NCBI RefSeq assembly: GCF_029946145.1
Contig: NZ_JAQSDY010000027.1
Location: 372,001-436,000, forward strand
Source of the DNA: Brevundimonas sp.
Lineage (GTDB): Bacteria; Pseudomonadota; Alphaproteobacteria; Caulobacterales; Caulobacteraceae
Length of the DNA stretch: 64,000 nucleotides
Direction of reading: 5' to 3'
Made by a program: the position numbers and the translations under genes. The notes beneath the pieces were generated by a model. The model searched no databases, had not been told where the DNA came from, and saw nothing but the letters and a program-made list of their open reading frames with translations. Below are positions 1 to 12,943 of the stretch, piece by piece. Numbering within the stretch: the first letter of the stretch is position 1; each line of letters starts with the position of its first letter.

Positions 1-359
1 CCCGCCTGCTCGGTCGCGAGACGCTGAAGGTGCGCGGCCGCGGCCAGCGCGACGAGCCGATCCTGGCCTGGGCCGAGGTCGGTCGCACCGACGGCCTGGG
101 TGGCACGCTGGCGGGTCTCTCGGGCGCGCCCGTGCTGGACCGTCAGGGCCGCGCCATCGGCGTCACCATCGCCGAAAGTCCGCGCCGGGGCCGGATCTAC
201 ACCACCTCGCCCGACACCTTCGGCCCCGCCGTCCGCGGCGTGCAGAAGGCCGACGAACCGCTGACGGGCCGCACCGTCACCATCGACAACTACGGCCTCG
301 TCGCCGACGACCTGCGCCGCGAACTGCGGGTCGCCCAGGTGGTGTGTCTGTCGGCCTGA
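1..359 (+). CDS. Trypsin-like serine protease, C-terminal part (5' end outside window)
   Basis: The reading frame is open from the first full codon (position 3) to the TGA ending at 359, so only the C-terminal ~118 residues are seen. The segment GLSGAPVLD resembles the GxSGxP region around the catalytic serine of chymotrypsin-fold proteases, and the following RGRAIGVTIAE is the usual strand after it (a stored value made available again). The His and Asp of the triad would lie upstream of the window. A HtrA/DegP-like or S1C peptidase is possible; no PDZ domain follows, so it is not a full DegP. The substrate is unknown. Confidence 0.6.
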   Translation, partial: RLLGRETLKVRGRGQRDEPILAWAEVGRTDGLGGTLAGLSGAPVLDRQGRAIGVTIAESPRRGRIYTTSPDTFGPAVRGVQKADEPLTGRTVTIDNYGLVADDLRRELRVAQVVCLSA

Positions 360-360
360 T

Positions 361-530
361 CGTCTCCTCCCCACGCAGTGGGGAGGTGGATCGACGGCGA
401 AGCCGGCGAGACGGAGGGGGCGACTCGCTGAAAGGGGATTAGCGGTCCACCAGCGCAGCCGGCGTCGCCCCCTCCGTCACGGCGCGAAGGCGCGCCGCGA
501 CACCTCCCCATCTGCGATGGGGAGGAGACC
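361..530. repeat. Large inverted repeat between convergent genes
   Basis: Left arm 364-389 and right arm 501-527 are imperfect reverse complements, each itself a short hairpin of the CTCCCC...GGGGAG type, with a second complementary pair (GGAGGGGGCGA near 414 and TCGCCCCCTCC near 465). It fills the space between the protease end and the convergent M16 gene. Related hairpin-rich elements occur at 22150 and 42871. It may act as a bidirectional transcription end or be a non-autonomous mobile repeat. Confidence 0.7.
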
Positions 531-537
531 TGCCGCC

Positions 538-3378
538 CTACCGCAGCGCCGCGCTGTCGAGGTTCAGGCTCGACAGCGGGATGACCTCGACGTTCGGATG
601 TCTGGCGCGCAAGGCGTCGAGGAATTTCGACGCGTCTCCGACGATGACCACGCTGGACCGGTCGATCGGCACATTGCGGGCGAAGGCGGCCTGGACGTCG
701 GGGGCGTCGACGCCTTCGACATTGTTCACATAGGCGGCCAGATCGCTCATCGGCAGGTCGTACAGCGCCAGGCCGGCGACCAGTCCGCCCAGCCCGTCCA
801 CCGTCTCCAGCGCGTCGCTGAAGGCGCCGGTCAGGATGGCGCGGCGGGTGGTGATCTCCTGCTCCGTCGGCGCCGTGGCGCCCAGACGGGCGACCTCGGC
901 CAGGATCAGGTCCACGACCTCGGGCGCGGCGTCGTTACGCGTCTGGGCCGAGGCGACGAAGGCCCCCGCGTCCCGCCGGATGCCCAGCGACGATCGCGTG
1001 CCATAGCTGAGGCCTCGCTTGATGCGGATCTCCTGATTGAGGCGCGAGGTGAAGCTGCCGCCCAGCAGGGTGTTGCCGAGCGTCAACGGGAAATAGTCCG
1101 GCGTGGCGCGCGGCACGCTGCGCATGGCCACGGCCACCGCCGCCTGTCCGGCGCCCGGCTGGTCGATGACGATGACGCGCGGGGCCACCGTCTGGCCCGC
1201 CGGAGACGCGGTCGCCGCGGCGGCCGTTCCCGCCGGAGCCCAGTCGCCGAACGCCGACTGCGCCAGGGCCCGGGCCTGTTCCGGCGTGATGTCGCCCGAG
1301 AACACCAGGGTGGCGGCCTCCGGACGATAGCGGGCGGCGTGGAAGGCGACGATGTCGTCGCGCGTGATCGCGGGCAGGGAGGTCACCGTGCCGACCCCCG
1401 GCGCGCCATAGGGCGCATTGCCGTAGACGACCCGACCGACGGCCTGGCTCAGCACCTGGCCCGGCGTGCTCAGCGCCACCTTCAGTCCGTCCAGGGTCTG
1501 GGTCCGCTGACGGTCCAGCTCCTCCCCGGCGAAGGCGGGGTTGCGCACCAGATCGGCCATCAGGGCCACTGTCTGCGGAAAGACGTTGGCCGGGGCGTTG
1601 GCGAAGACATTGGTGAAGTCCGGACCCGCGCCCGCCCCGACACCGGCGCCCAGCTGTTCGATCTCGGTGGCGATCTGCGGGGCCGAACGCGTGGCCGTGC
1701 CCTGGGTCAGCAGATTGGCGGTCAGGCTGGCGGCGCCGGCCTTGCCCGCGGCCTCGTCGGCCGAACCGGCGTCGAAGCTGAGCCGCGCCGAGACCAGCGG
1801 CAGGCCGCTCTTCGGAGCCACCAGCACGCGCAGGCCGTTGTCGAGCCGGAAGTCGGCGATGGCCGGGGTCGCCGGCGACACCGCCGCGCCCGGCTCGGGC
1901 ATGGCGGCGCGTTTGGCCTCGGGCAGCAGGGTGAAGATCTCGCCGACGGGCGCCAGGTCGGCGACCCGCACCGGCGCGTCGACGGCGGTGTTCTGCTCCG
2001 TCGTCGGATTCGCTTCGTCGGCGGCGAGATAGCGGATCGTCGCCGCGCGCTGCGGCGTCAGATAACGCCGGGCCACGCGCTGCACGTCGGCCGCGGTCAC
2101 GGCCTGGATGTCGGCGATCTCGCGGTCGGCGACCGAGGCGTCGCCGTTGGTCCCGATCAGGGCCGAGCCCAGCACATTGGCGCGATCGTCGATGGTCTCG
2201 CGGCTGCGCAGGGCGTCCGCGACCAGCTCGTTCTTGGCCTCCGCCAGTTCGGCGTCGGTCACCGGTTCATCGCGGAACCGGGCGATCTCGGCGCCGAGGG
2301 CGGCGACCCCTTCATCGGCCGTATGGCCGTCGGCCATGATGGCGTAGGCGGTCAGGTGGCCGGCCTGCTGTTTCATATCCGGCGAAGAGCCGATCTGGGC
2401 GGCGATCTCCTGCTCATAGACCAGCGACCGGTACAGGCGCGAGCTCTCGCCGGTCGACAGGATGCCGTCCAGCACGGTCAGGGCCGCGCGGTCCGGGTCG
2501 GCGTATTTCACCGTCGGCCAGGCCAGCATCACCGCCGGCAGCGGCACGTTGGGCGCGTGGAAGGTCAGGTCGCGCGGGCCGGTGGGCTCGGGCTCGACCA
2601 CATTGTTGGCCGGCAGCGGACGCTCGGGATTGGCGATGGGCGCGAAATACCGGTCGATCCAGGCGTCCAGCCGGGCCTGGTCGAAATTACCCGCCACGAT
2701 CAGATAGGCGTTGTCGGGCCGGTAGTAGGTGGCGTGGAAGCGCCGCACGTCCTCCAGCGTCGCGGCGTCCAGATCCTCGATCGAGCCGATGGTCGTGCGG
2801 CGATAGGGGCTTTCCTGATAGACGGTGGCCGGCTCGAACACGCCGAACAGACGACCGTACGGGTTGGCCAGAATACCTTGCCGGTACTCCTCCTGCACCA
2901 CCGCCCGCTCGGATCTGAACACGTCGTCGCCGACGACCAGCGAGCTCATCCGGTCGGCCTCGGCGAACAGCAGGCGCTGCAGGTGATTGGCCGGAATGGT
3001 CTCGTGATAGGCCGTCACATCGTCCGAGGTGAAGGCGTTGTTGTTGCCCCCCACATCCTCGGTCAGACGGTCGAAGGTCTCGTCAGGGAAATTCTTCGTC
3101 GCCTTGAACATCAGGTGTTCGAACAGGTGGGCGAAGCCCGAACGCCCGGCCGGATCGTCCTTGGACCCGACCTTGTACCAGACCTGCACCGTCACATTGG
3201 CCGTCGATGCGTCGCGCGCGGTGTAGACCTTCAGCCCGTTGGGCAGGGTGCGCTCGACGAAGCCCAGCGGCGGCACCGCGACGGCGGCGGGCGCGGTCTG
3301 CGCCATGACGGGCGCGGCGACCGGCAGGCCGAGCAGCAGGGCCGAAACGGCGGCGGTCAGGATCAGGCGGGACTTCAT
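538..3378 (-). CDS. M16 family zinc metallopeptidase, two-domain, secreted
   Basis: Predicted periplasmic insulinase/pitrilysin-family protease of about 946 aa. A signal peptide (MKSRLILTAAVSALLLGLP, cleavage after VMAQ) fixes the start at 3378; the longer frame adds 19 charged residues before it. The N-terminal half carries the inverted zinc motif HLFEH (H84, E87, H88) and a downstream ERAVVQEE stretch that supplies the third ligand. The second half repeats the M16 fold (FRLDNGLRVLVAP) without HxxEH, as is usual for the inactive partner domain in fused M16B proteins. Likely degrades peptides in the periplasm. It stands alone between two repeat elements, so it is probably monocistronic. Confidence 0.92.
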   Translation of the reverse strand: MKSRLILTAAVSALLLGLPVAAPVMAQTAPAAVAVPPLGFVERTLPNGLKVYTARDASTANVTVQVWYKVGSKDDPAGRSGFAHLFEHLMFKATKNFPDETFDRLTEDVGGNNNAFTSDDVTAYHETIPANHLQRLLFAEADRMSSLVVGDDVFRSERAVVQEEYRQGILANPYGRLFGVFEPATVYQESPYRRTTIGSIEDLDAATLEDVRRFHATYYRPDNAYLIVAGNFDQARLDAWIDRYFAPIANPERPLPANNVVEPEPTGPRDLTFHAPNVPLPAVMLAWPTVKYADPDRAALTVLDGILSTGESSRLYRSLVYEQEIAAQIGSSPDMKQQAGHLTAYAIMADGHTADEGVAALGAEIARFRDEPVTDAELAEAKNELVADALRSRETIDDRANVLGSALIGTNGDASVADREIADIQAVTAADVQRVARRYLTPQRAATIRYLAADEANPTTEQNTAVDAPVRVADLAPVGEIFTLLPEAKRAAMPEPGAAVSPATPAIADFRLDNGLRVLVAPKSGLPLVSARLSFDAGSADEAAGKAGAASLTANLLTQGTATRSAPQIATEIEQLGAGVGAGAGPDFTNVFANAPANVFPQTVALMADLVRNPAFAGEELDRQRTQTLDGLKVALSTPGQVLSQAVGRVVYGNAPYGAPGVGTVTSLPAITRDDIVAFHAARYRPEAATLVFSGDITPEQARALAQSAFGDWAPAGTAAAATASPAGQTVAPRVIVIDQPGAGQAAVAVAMRSVPRATPDYFPLTLGNTLLGGSFTSRLNQEIRIKRGLSYGTRSSLGIRRDAGAFVASAQTRNDAAPEVVDLILAEVARLGATAPTEQEITTRRAILTGAFSDALETVDGLGGLVAGLALYDLPMSDLAAYVNNVEGVDAPDVQAAFARNVPIDRSSVVIVGDASKFLDALRARHPNVEVIPLSSLNLDSAALR

Positions 3379-3481
3379 GGACGCGGGCTCCGAACGCCCG
3401 ACGCGCGCGGGCCGCCGGACCCTATCAGGGCCCAAACCCGGCGCACCTTACGGAGTCGTAATGATCACAGACCCTTACCGT

Positions 3482-3608
3482 GCATCCCGGCGAAAGCCGG
3501 GATCCAGTTCTGTCCAGCTTGACGCCGGTGTTTCGGGATTGGCCGGGACGGGCCGTCTGACCCGCTGGATCGCCCAAAGCACCAGGTCCCGGCTTTCGCC
3601 GGGATGAG
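3482..3608. repeat. Inverted repeat, CATCCCGGCGAAAGCCGGGA family
   Basis: Arms at about 3483-3510 and 3582-3607 are reverse complements (ATCCCGGCGAAAGCCGGGAT against the same sequence reversed), each arm also a hairpin. The internal stretch GATCGCCCAAAG is shared with the element at 46260, so these are copies of one dispersed element. It lies between the M16 gene and the 3' end of oxyR. Confidence 0.75.
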
Positions 3609-3620
3609 CGGCCGGGGTAG

Positions 3621-4550
3621 TCAGTCCAGTGTCAGCGCCTCGGCCAGCAGCCTGGCCTCCTCCGCGCGGCTGGAGCCGGTGCGCCAGGCCACCACGATCT
3701 CGCGGCGCGGAGCCTTGGCCGCAATGGGTCGCACCACGACGCCGGGCATGTCGGCCAGGCCCGCCCGCACCGCCATCTCGGGCAGGAAGCTGACTCCCAG
3801 CCCCGCCGACACCATCTGCACCAGCGTGTGCAGGGACGTCGCGGCGAAGACGTCATCGCCCTTGGGCGGATCGATATCGAAGGCCGCCAGCGCCTGATCG
3901 CGCAGGCAGTGGCCGTCCTCCAGCAGGATCAGGTCCTCGGCCTTCAGCGACCCCGCCGGGATAGGACCGGTCCCCGCCAGGGCGTGGCCGACCGGCGCGG
4001 CGGCCAGGATTTCGTCGTCGCCGATGCGGGCGTGGTCCACACCGCTGGCGTTGTAGGGCAGGGCGATCACCGCTGCGTCCAGCTGCCCCGCCTTCAACCC
4101 CGCGATCAGACGCGGTGTCAGGTCCTCGCGGATGAACAGCCGCAGGGCGGGGTAAGCCAGTTTGATGCCCGGCAGTTTGGTCGGCAGCAGGAAGGGCGCG
4201 ACCGTGGGGATGACGCCCAGCCGGAACCGGCCCGACAGAGGCTTGCCCGCGTTCTTCGCCGCCTCGACCAGGTCCTCGGTGCGGGCCAGCACGTCCTCGG
4301 CCCGACGCACCGCCTCGGCCCCGACGGCCGTCAGCTGGACGTTGCCCCGCGTACGCTCGACCACCGGCGCGCCGAGGATCTTCTCCAGCTCCTGCACCCC
4401 GGCTGACAGGGCCGGCTGGCTGACATGGGCGGCTTCCGCCGCCCGGCTGAACGAGGCGTGTTCGGCCAGAAGCTTGAGATACTGGAGCTGTCGCAGGGTG
4501 GGGAGCATGCGATCGACATAGGCGGTCGCTATGCCGAAAGCCATGCTCAT
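3621..4550 (-). CDS. oxyR: LysR-family hydrogen peroxide regulator OxyR (single-cysteine form)
   Basis: LysR-type regulator with an N-terminal winged helix (SFSRAAEAAHVSQPALSAGVQELE, broken here to its core SRAAEAAHVSQ) and an OxyR effector domain. The OxyR signature LLEDGHCLRDQA is present, with the peroxidatic cysteine in GHC. At the resolving position nine residues later (Cys208 in E. coli) there is Phe (LAAFDID), and no other cysteine occurs anywhere in the protein. Start 4550 has AGGA seven bases upstream; a start at 4508 (MLPTLRQL) would match the usual LysR N-terminus. It follows katG on the same strand after 56 bases, so both may be cotranscribed and katG is the natural target. Sensing must differ from the classical intramolecular disulfide. 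Confidence 0.88.
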   Translation of the reverse strand: MSMAFGIATAYVDRMLPTLRQLQYLKLLAEHASFSRAAEAAHVSQPALSAGVQELEKILGAPVVERTRGNVQLTAVGAEAVRRAEDVLARTEDLVEAAKNAGKPLSGRFRLGVIPTVAPFLLPTKLPGIKLAYPALRLFIREDLTPRLIAGLKAGQLDAAVIALPYNASGVDHARIGDDEILAAAPVGHALAGTGPIPAGSLKAEDLILLEDGHCLRDQALAAFDIDPPKGDDVFAATSLHTLVQMVSAGLGVSFLPEMAVRAGLADMPGVVVRPIAAKAPRREIVVAWRTGSSRAEEARLLAEALTLD

Positions 4551-4570
4551 TCACATATCCTATGTGCGCG

Positions 4571-4596
4571 CCTTCGCGGCCCGAAGGCCGCGAAGG
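4571..4596. terminator. Hairpin between katG and oxyR
   Basis: A perfect 11-bp stem (CCTTCGCGGCC / GGCCGCGAAGG) with a CGAA loop starts 11 bases after the katG stop. No T-run follows on the minus strand, so it is not a canonical intrinsic terminator. It could stabilise the katG mRNA 3' end or reduce read-through into oxyR. Confidence 0.5.
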
Positions 4597-4606
4597 AATG
4601 CCGCGT

Positions 4607-6904
<2,298 letters not shown>

Positions 6905-6960
6905 TCAGGGAAAATCGATAAACCCTGTCGTCAGAAACAGAAAAACTTATGGAGACGCGA

Positions 6961-7344
6961 TCAGGCGACCGCGCCGCCCTCCATCATGAAGGCGTTCAGC
7001 TTGTTGCCGTCCGGATCGCGGAAATAGGCGGCGTAGAACGTGTCCCCGCGCGGTCCCGGCGGCCCTTCGCAGGTCCCGCCATGGGCCAGGGCGACCTCGT
7101 GCAGCCGATGGATCTGCTCGCGCGACGCCGCCTCCAGCGCCACCATCACGCCGTTGCCGACCGTCGCCGCCTCGCCGTTGAACGGCTTGGTCAGCCCGAT
7201 GCCCGGCGAACCGCCCGGCGCGCCCCAGGCGATCGCCCCCGGCCACTCCATCATCCGTCCCGTCCCCAGCTCTGCGGCGATGGCGTCATAGAAAACCGCC
7301 GCCCGCTCGAGATCATTGGTGCCCAGCGTCACGTAACCGATCAT
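6961..7344 (-). CDS. VOC (glyoxalase/bleomycin-resistance fold) family protein
   Basis: A 127-aa protein starting MIGYVTLGTNDLERAAVFYD, the first beta-alpha-beta module of vicinal-oxygen-chelate proteins, and ending in the second module with YFRDPDGNKLNAF. Metal ligands are not clear: the usual N-terminal His is replaced in VTLGTNDL. Such proteins are often uncharacterised dioxygenase- or glyoxalase-like enzymes; the substrate cannot be told. The start is chosen on GGAGG about nine bases upstream rather than the longer frame to 7398. It is a single gene upstream of katG on the same strand, 110 bases away. Confidence 0.82.
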   Translation of the reverse strand: MIGYVTLGTNDLERAAVFYDAIAAELGTGRMMEWPGAIAWGAPGGSPGIGLTKPFNGEAATVGNGVMVALEAASREQIHRLHEVALAHGGTCEGPPGPRGDTFYAAYFRDPDGNKLNAFMMEGGAVA

Positions 7345-7566
7345 GTCCCAGCCCTCCCGTTGGCCGGCGATATAGACACGAACAAAACAGGAACTCAAGC
7401 CGGCGCGAGGACATGTCCCTTCGCCCTACAGCTTGAACGCCGCCATCATCAGTGCGTGGCGCTCGGCCATTTTCGCCATGGCCTCCCAGCTGGCGGCGTC
7501 GGCGGTGTGATGCGCCTGCTCGGTCCGGCTCGTCGCGCAGTCAGCTCTCGCGGTCGCCGCCGCTGA

Positions 7567-9543
<1,977 letters not shown>

Positions 9544-9563
9544 GAGCGCTGCGCCTGAACGAC

Positions 9564-9593
9564 AAAGGCCCCGGAGCGATCCGGGGCCTTTTT
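9564..9593. terminator. Intrinsic terminator of mdh, overlapping the convergent gene's stop
   Basis: Perfect stem AAGGCCCCGGA / TCCGGGGCCTT with loop GCGA, followed by TTTTT on the plus strand and preceded by AAA, so it can also work in reverse for the convergent gene. Confidence 0.92.
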
Positions 9594-10039
9594 CATTCCT
9601 CGGGTTCTCCGGCCGCCTCTTCGGGGGCGGCCTCGACCATGAGCGGCTCGGGCTGATCCAGCAGTGCGGGACCGTCCTCCGGGACGAGGAAATACGTCCA
9701 CAGATAGAGGGTCCGCTCCTGCGTCAGCTCGCTCCGGCAGTCCTGTTCGGCATAGCCGGACGCGTCCCGGGCCAGGCCGCAGGCCGCGTCGGCATAGGCT
9801 TCCCACTGCGTCTGGCTCTGCGTCAGGGCCGCGGCGAAGGCCTCGCTGGACCCGGATTTGCGGCCCTGAAGGGTCGCGCTCGCCGCCGCCAGATACCGGT
9901 CCATTCGCTCCGTCTCTGCGTTCAGTAACATTTCCCCGCAGGCGCGGACGTCCATCCCGTTCATGGGGTTGGCGCAGCGATTGGCGGGATCGTTATAGTC
10001 CTGACCGGAGAGCAGGGCGGCGATGAGGAGCGTGATCAT
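9593..10039 (-). CDS. LprI-like (DUF1311) exported protein
   Basis: A 148-aa protein with a short hydrophobic N-terminus (MITLLIAALLSG) and the Cys-rich LprI N-terminal pattern: Cys residues in NRCANP, RACGEM, ACGLAR and QDCRSE, with the WEAYADAAC core typical of the family. LprI of mycobacteria inhibits lysozyme, but most DUF1311 proteins are untested. The C-terminus is acidic and Pro/Glu-rich. The signal sequence is short and no good ribosome site precedes 10039, so the true start is uncertain. Convergent with mdh; the last codons lie in the shared terminator. Confidence 0.72.
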   Translation of the reverse strand: MITLLIAALLSGQDYNDPANRCANPMNGMDVRACGEMLLNAETERMDRYLAAASATLQGRKSGSSEAFAAALTQSQTQWEAYADAACGLARDASGYAEQDCRSELTQERTLYLWTYFLVPEDGPALLDQPEPLMVEAAPEEAAGEPEE

Positions 10040-10175
10040 CGTTCGACGCTAGCACGCCGAACGCGGGTTCTCGGACTTATTGCGTTGGCGGGGGCCGAAG
10101 CCGGCCCCTGTCCGAACCGCAAGATCGGTCGGGCGCGCGACGGCCGCACGCGCCATACCATGATCGCCACGACGG

Positions 10176-11066
10176 ATGAGGACGATGACGACGGCGCTCG
10201 ACCATTACCATGCCCGGATGCAGAGGGTGCTGGATCACATCGACCGGCATCTCGACGGCGATCTGGACCTGGACGCGGTGAGCAGCGTGGCGGCGTTTTC
10301 CAAATTCCACTTCCACCGACAGTTCAAGGCGACCTTCGGGGTGTCCCTGCATCGCTATGTCCAGCTGGCCCGCATGCGGCGGGCCTCGAAACAGCTGGCC
10401 GACGGTCAGGGGGAGAGCGTCACCGACATCGCCATGGACGCCGGCTACGAGACGCCCGACGCCTTCGCCCGCGCTTTTCGCCAAAGGTTTCGGCAGTCGC
10501 CGTCGAGTTTCCGGAAATCTCCCGACTGGGAGCCGTGGCTTCAGGCCTGCAGGCCTCTCAACATAGCCAGGAGCAGGATCATGCAGACGACCTTCACCCC
10601 CGATCAGGTGACCATCCGCGAGGTCGCCCCGACCCGAGTGGCGATATTCGAACACCGTGGCGATCCCGGGACCTTCGACGCCACCCTCCAGCGGTTCATC
10701 GCCTGGCGCAAAGCCGCCGGACTTTCGCCCAGGACCAATCCGACCTTCAACATCTGGTATTCCGAGCGGCGTCCCGCGGATCCCGCCGACTACAGCATGG
10801 ATCTATGTGTCGGCGTCGCTCCCGATCAGCCGATCTACGCCGGGGACGAGATGGTCAAGGCCGGCGAAATCCCCGGCGGACGCTGCGCGGTGCTGCGCGT
10901 GACCGGCGACACCCACAATCTGGAGCCCGCCGCCCTCTTTCTGTACCGCGAATGGCTGCCGGCGAGCGGCGAAGAGATGCGCGACTTCCCCATCTACTGC
11001 CAGCGCTTCTTTCTGGACGCGCCGGATCAGGGCACGGCGGCGGAGCTGTTCTTGCCGCTGAAGTAA
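10176..11066 (+). CDS. AraC-family regulator with C-terminal GyrI-like effector domain
   Basis: 296 aa. Residues ~10-115 form the two helix-turn-helix AraC/XylS domain (SKFHFHRQFKATFG and the second helix DIAMDAGYETPDAFARAF). Residues ~140-296 form a GyrI-like small-molecule-binding domain (IREVAPTRVAIFEHRGDP; NPTFNIWY). This Rob-like arrangement is common in regulators that sense lipophilic or cationic compounds. Starts at 10176 or 10185 are both possible (GAGG lies between them). No obvious target gene sits next to it. Confidence 0.9.
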   Translation: MRTMTTALDHYHARMQRVLDHIDRHLDGDLDLDAVSSVAAFSKFHFHRQFKATFGVSLHRYVQLARMRRASKQLADGQGESVTDIAMDAGYETPDAFARAFRQRFRQSPSSFRKSPDWEPWLQACRPLNIARSRIMQTTFTPDQVTIREVAPTRVAIFEHRGDPGTFDATLQRFIAWRKAAGLSPRTNPTFNIWYSERRPADPADYSMDLCVGVAPDQPIYAGDEMVKAGEIPGGRCAVLRVTGDTHNLEPAALFLYREWLPASGEEMRDFPIYCQRFFLDAPDQGTAAELFLPLK

Positions 11067-11075
11067 AGGTGAGCC

Positions 11076-11600
11076 CTATTGCACGGGCGGGGCGGCCGCC
11101 CCCGCCGCCTGCGCCAGACTCTGTGCGAACGTCCGCAACATCTGCAGCCAGATCACCGTCGGCTCCTGCAGCTGCTCCGTCCCCGTCGCGGTCAGCACCA
11201 CGTCGTACTGGGCCACGGCCCCGGCCGCGTCCGGCGTGGCGCCGGGGATGAAGAAGGCCTTCAGATAGCGGTTGCCGCGGTTCCATTCATTGATCTGCTC
11301 GACCGTGATCGGCCCCGAGAAGACGGCGCTGTATTGCACGTCGTCGCACAGGCCCGCGCCGGCGCAGCTGTAGAAGGTCAGGGTCCACGGCAGCGGCTGA
11401 TCCGCGATGGTCAGGGTCTGGGCCCCTTCGGTCGCCGTGGGCTCGGCCACCGAACCGCCCAGTTCGATCAGCCAGGCGCGGGCGTCGGCGACGGCGACCC
11501 CCTTGGTCGCGGCGGCCGGCGCGGCGGGCGCCGGGGTCTGGGCGAGGGCGGGCGAGGCGGCGCCGAGGGCGAGGACGGCGAACAGGACGGACAGACGCAT
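11076..11600 (-). CDS. YbjN domain-containing exported protein
   Basis: 174 aa with a signal peptide (MRLSVLFAVLALGAASPALAQ) that fixes the start at 11600, where GGAG stands eight bases upstream. The mature part is YbjN-like: ITVEQINEWNRGNRYLKAF is the characteristic helix of the family, and the CAGAGLCDD segment supplies two cysteines that could pair in the periplasm. YbjN proteins are linked to sensory and stress phenotypes in enterobacteria but have no known biochemical role. It lies 62 bases downstream of zapE on the same strand. Confidence 0.8.
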   Translation of the reverse strand: MRLSVLFAVLALGAASPALAQTPAPAAPAAATKGVAVADARAWLIELGGSVAEPTATEGAQTLTIADQPLPWTLTFYSCAGAGLCDDVQYSAVFSGPITVEQINEWNRGNRYLKAFFIPGATPDAAGAVAQYDVVLTATGTEQLQEPTVIWLQMLRTFAQSLAQAAGAAAPPVQ

Positions 11601-11662
11601 GGGATATCTCCGGAACCGCCTGACCCTGGACGATGGGCCCGAGCGGAATTGTGGCGTGGACC

Positions 11663-12775
11663 TTACGCCGTTCTTTCGCGCGCCAGCCACTCCGCGCCCG
11701 ACATTTCGTTGAGGCGCGACACCGTCCGTTCGAATTCGAACGCCCCGACGCCCCTGGGATACAAGGCCTCCGGCGCCGCCTCGGCCAGGGCCACCAGCCG
11801 CGTTCCCGCCTCGTAGAGCGCATCGATCAGGGTGACGAACCGCCTCGCCTCGTGATGATTGGCCGGGCCCAGCACCGGCACGTCCTCGACGAACAGGGTG
11901 TGAAACCGCTCGGCGACGGCCAGATAGTCCTGCGGCCCCAGCGCCGTCCCGCACAGCTGGCCGAAGGTCGCCCGCGCCAGCCCGCCGTCGGTGCGCTCTA
12001 TGACCACCTCGCGGCCCGTGACCTTCAGATGCGCGGGGCATTCGTCCTGCTCGCCCTTGAGGTCCGACCACAGGGCTTCGAACGCCGCCCGCGCGTCGGC
12101 GTCGGCGGGGGTGAACCAGACCCGGTCGCCCATCAGCCGGTCCAGCCGCCAGTCCCGCGCGCCAGAGACGCTGACCACCGCGCATTTCTGTTCGATCAGT
12201 TCGATGAAGGGGACGAACAGTTCACGGTTGATCCCGTTCAGATACAGCTGGTCCGGCGCCCGGTTCGACGTCACCGCCAGCACCACATTCTGCTCGAACA
12301 GGGCCTCGAACAGCCGGCCCAGGATCAGGGCGTCGGCGATGTCGGTGACCTGCAGCTCGTCGAAACACAGCAGCCGCGCCTCGGACGCGATCAGCTCGGC
12401 CACCGGCTTGATCGGGTCGTCGCCTTTCGATTGTCCGAACACGGCCTTGCGCGCCCTGGCGTCGCCCTCGCGCCACTGCCGCATAAGGTCGTGCACCCGG
12501 GCCAGAAAGGCGTGGAAATGGGCCCGCTTCTTCCGCGGCTCGGGCACGCAGGCGTAAAAAAGATCCATAAGAATGGATTTGCCCCGCCCGGGCGGGCCCC
12601 ACAGATAGACGCCCCGCACCTCCGTCTGGCCGAACAGCCCGCCCAGAGGCGCCTTCTTGCGCAGGTCTTTCTCCAGCCGCGACAGCGCCTCGACCACCGG
12701 AACCTGCGACGGATCGGGCGTCAGCCGCCCGTCGGCCAAACGACGGTCATAAGCTTTGCGTATGCGTGAGGGCAT
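11663..12775 (-). CDS. zapE: Cell division protein ZapE (AFG1-type AAA ATPase)
   Basis: About 370 aa AFG1/ZapE ATPase. Walker A is LWGPPGRGKS, Walker B is LLCFDELQVTD, and sensor residues follow in VLAVTSNRAPDQLY. ZapE in E. coli associates with the Z-ring and lowers FtsZ polymer stability; the mitochondrial homologue handles membrane-protein turnover. Start 12775 (MPSRIRKAYDRRL) matches the family N-terminus; the 22 residues upstream in frame have no ribosome site. In alphaproteobacteria zapE often lies by sdh/mdh/suc genes, which fits mdh being 3 kb away. Confidence 0.92.
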   Translation of the reverse strand: MPSRIRKAYDRRLADGRLTPDPSQVPVVEALSRLEKDLRKKAPLGGLFGQTEVRGVYLWGPPGRGKSILMDLFYACVPEPRKKRAHFHAFLARVHDLMRQWREGDARARKAVFGQSKGDDPIKPVAELIASEARLLCFDELQVTDIADALILGRLFEALFEQNVVLAVTSNRAPDQLYLNGINRELFVPFIELIEQKCAVVSVSGARDWRLDRLMGDRVWFTPADADARAAFEALWSDLKGEQDECPAHLKVTGREVVIERTDGGLARATFGQLCGTALGPQDYLAVAERFHTLFVEDVPVLGPANHHEARRFVTLIDALYEAGTRLVALAEAAPEALYPRGVGAFEFERTVSRLNEMSGAEWLARERTA

Positions 12776-12888
12776 TGTTCTCGGGCTTAGCCGGGCCGGC
12801 CGTCGCTGAAAAGCGATTGCTTCGCGGCTGCGAAAGCCCACATAGGCAAACTACGTCCGGTCCGCCGGACATCCACACACCACCTGCC

Positions 12889-12921
12889 CTCAAGCAGCGA
12901 GCGACCGCGTCGCGAGCGTAG
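12889..12921. repeat. Short hairpin repeat in the asd leader
   Basis: CTCAAGCAGCGAGCGACCGC continuing GTCGCGAGCGTAGG: a stem of AGCGAGCGAC... paired with GTCGCGAGCG. It ends about 20 bases before the asd start. The same long form, in reverse orientation, is embedded in the terminase gene at 21639-21686. Confidence 0.65.
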
Positions 12922-12943
12922 GGCGTCCGAAGGACCAACCAAC

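Noticed and set aside
517..3522. 1001-codon open frame on the plus strand opposite the M16 protease
   Set aside because: Antisense shadow of a high-GC gene; Arg/Gly/Asp-rich with no fold, while the minus strand carries a clear M16 protease.
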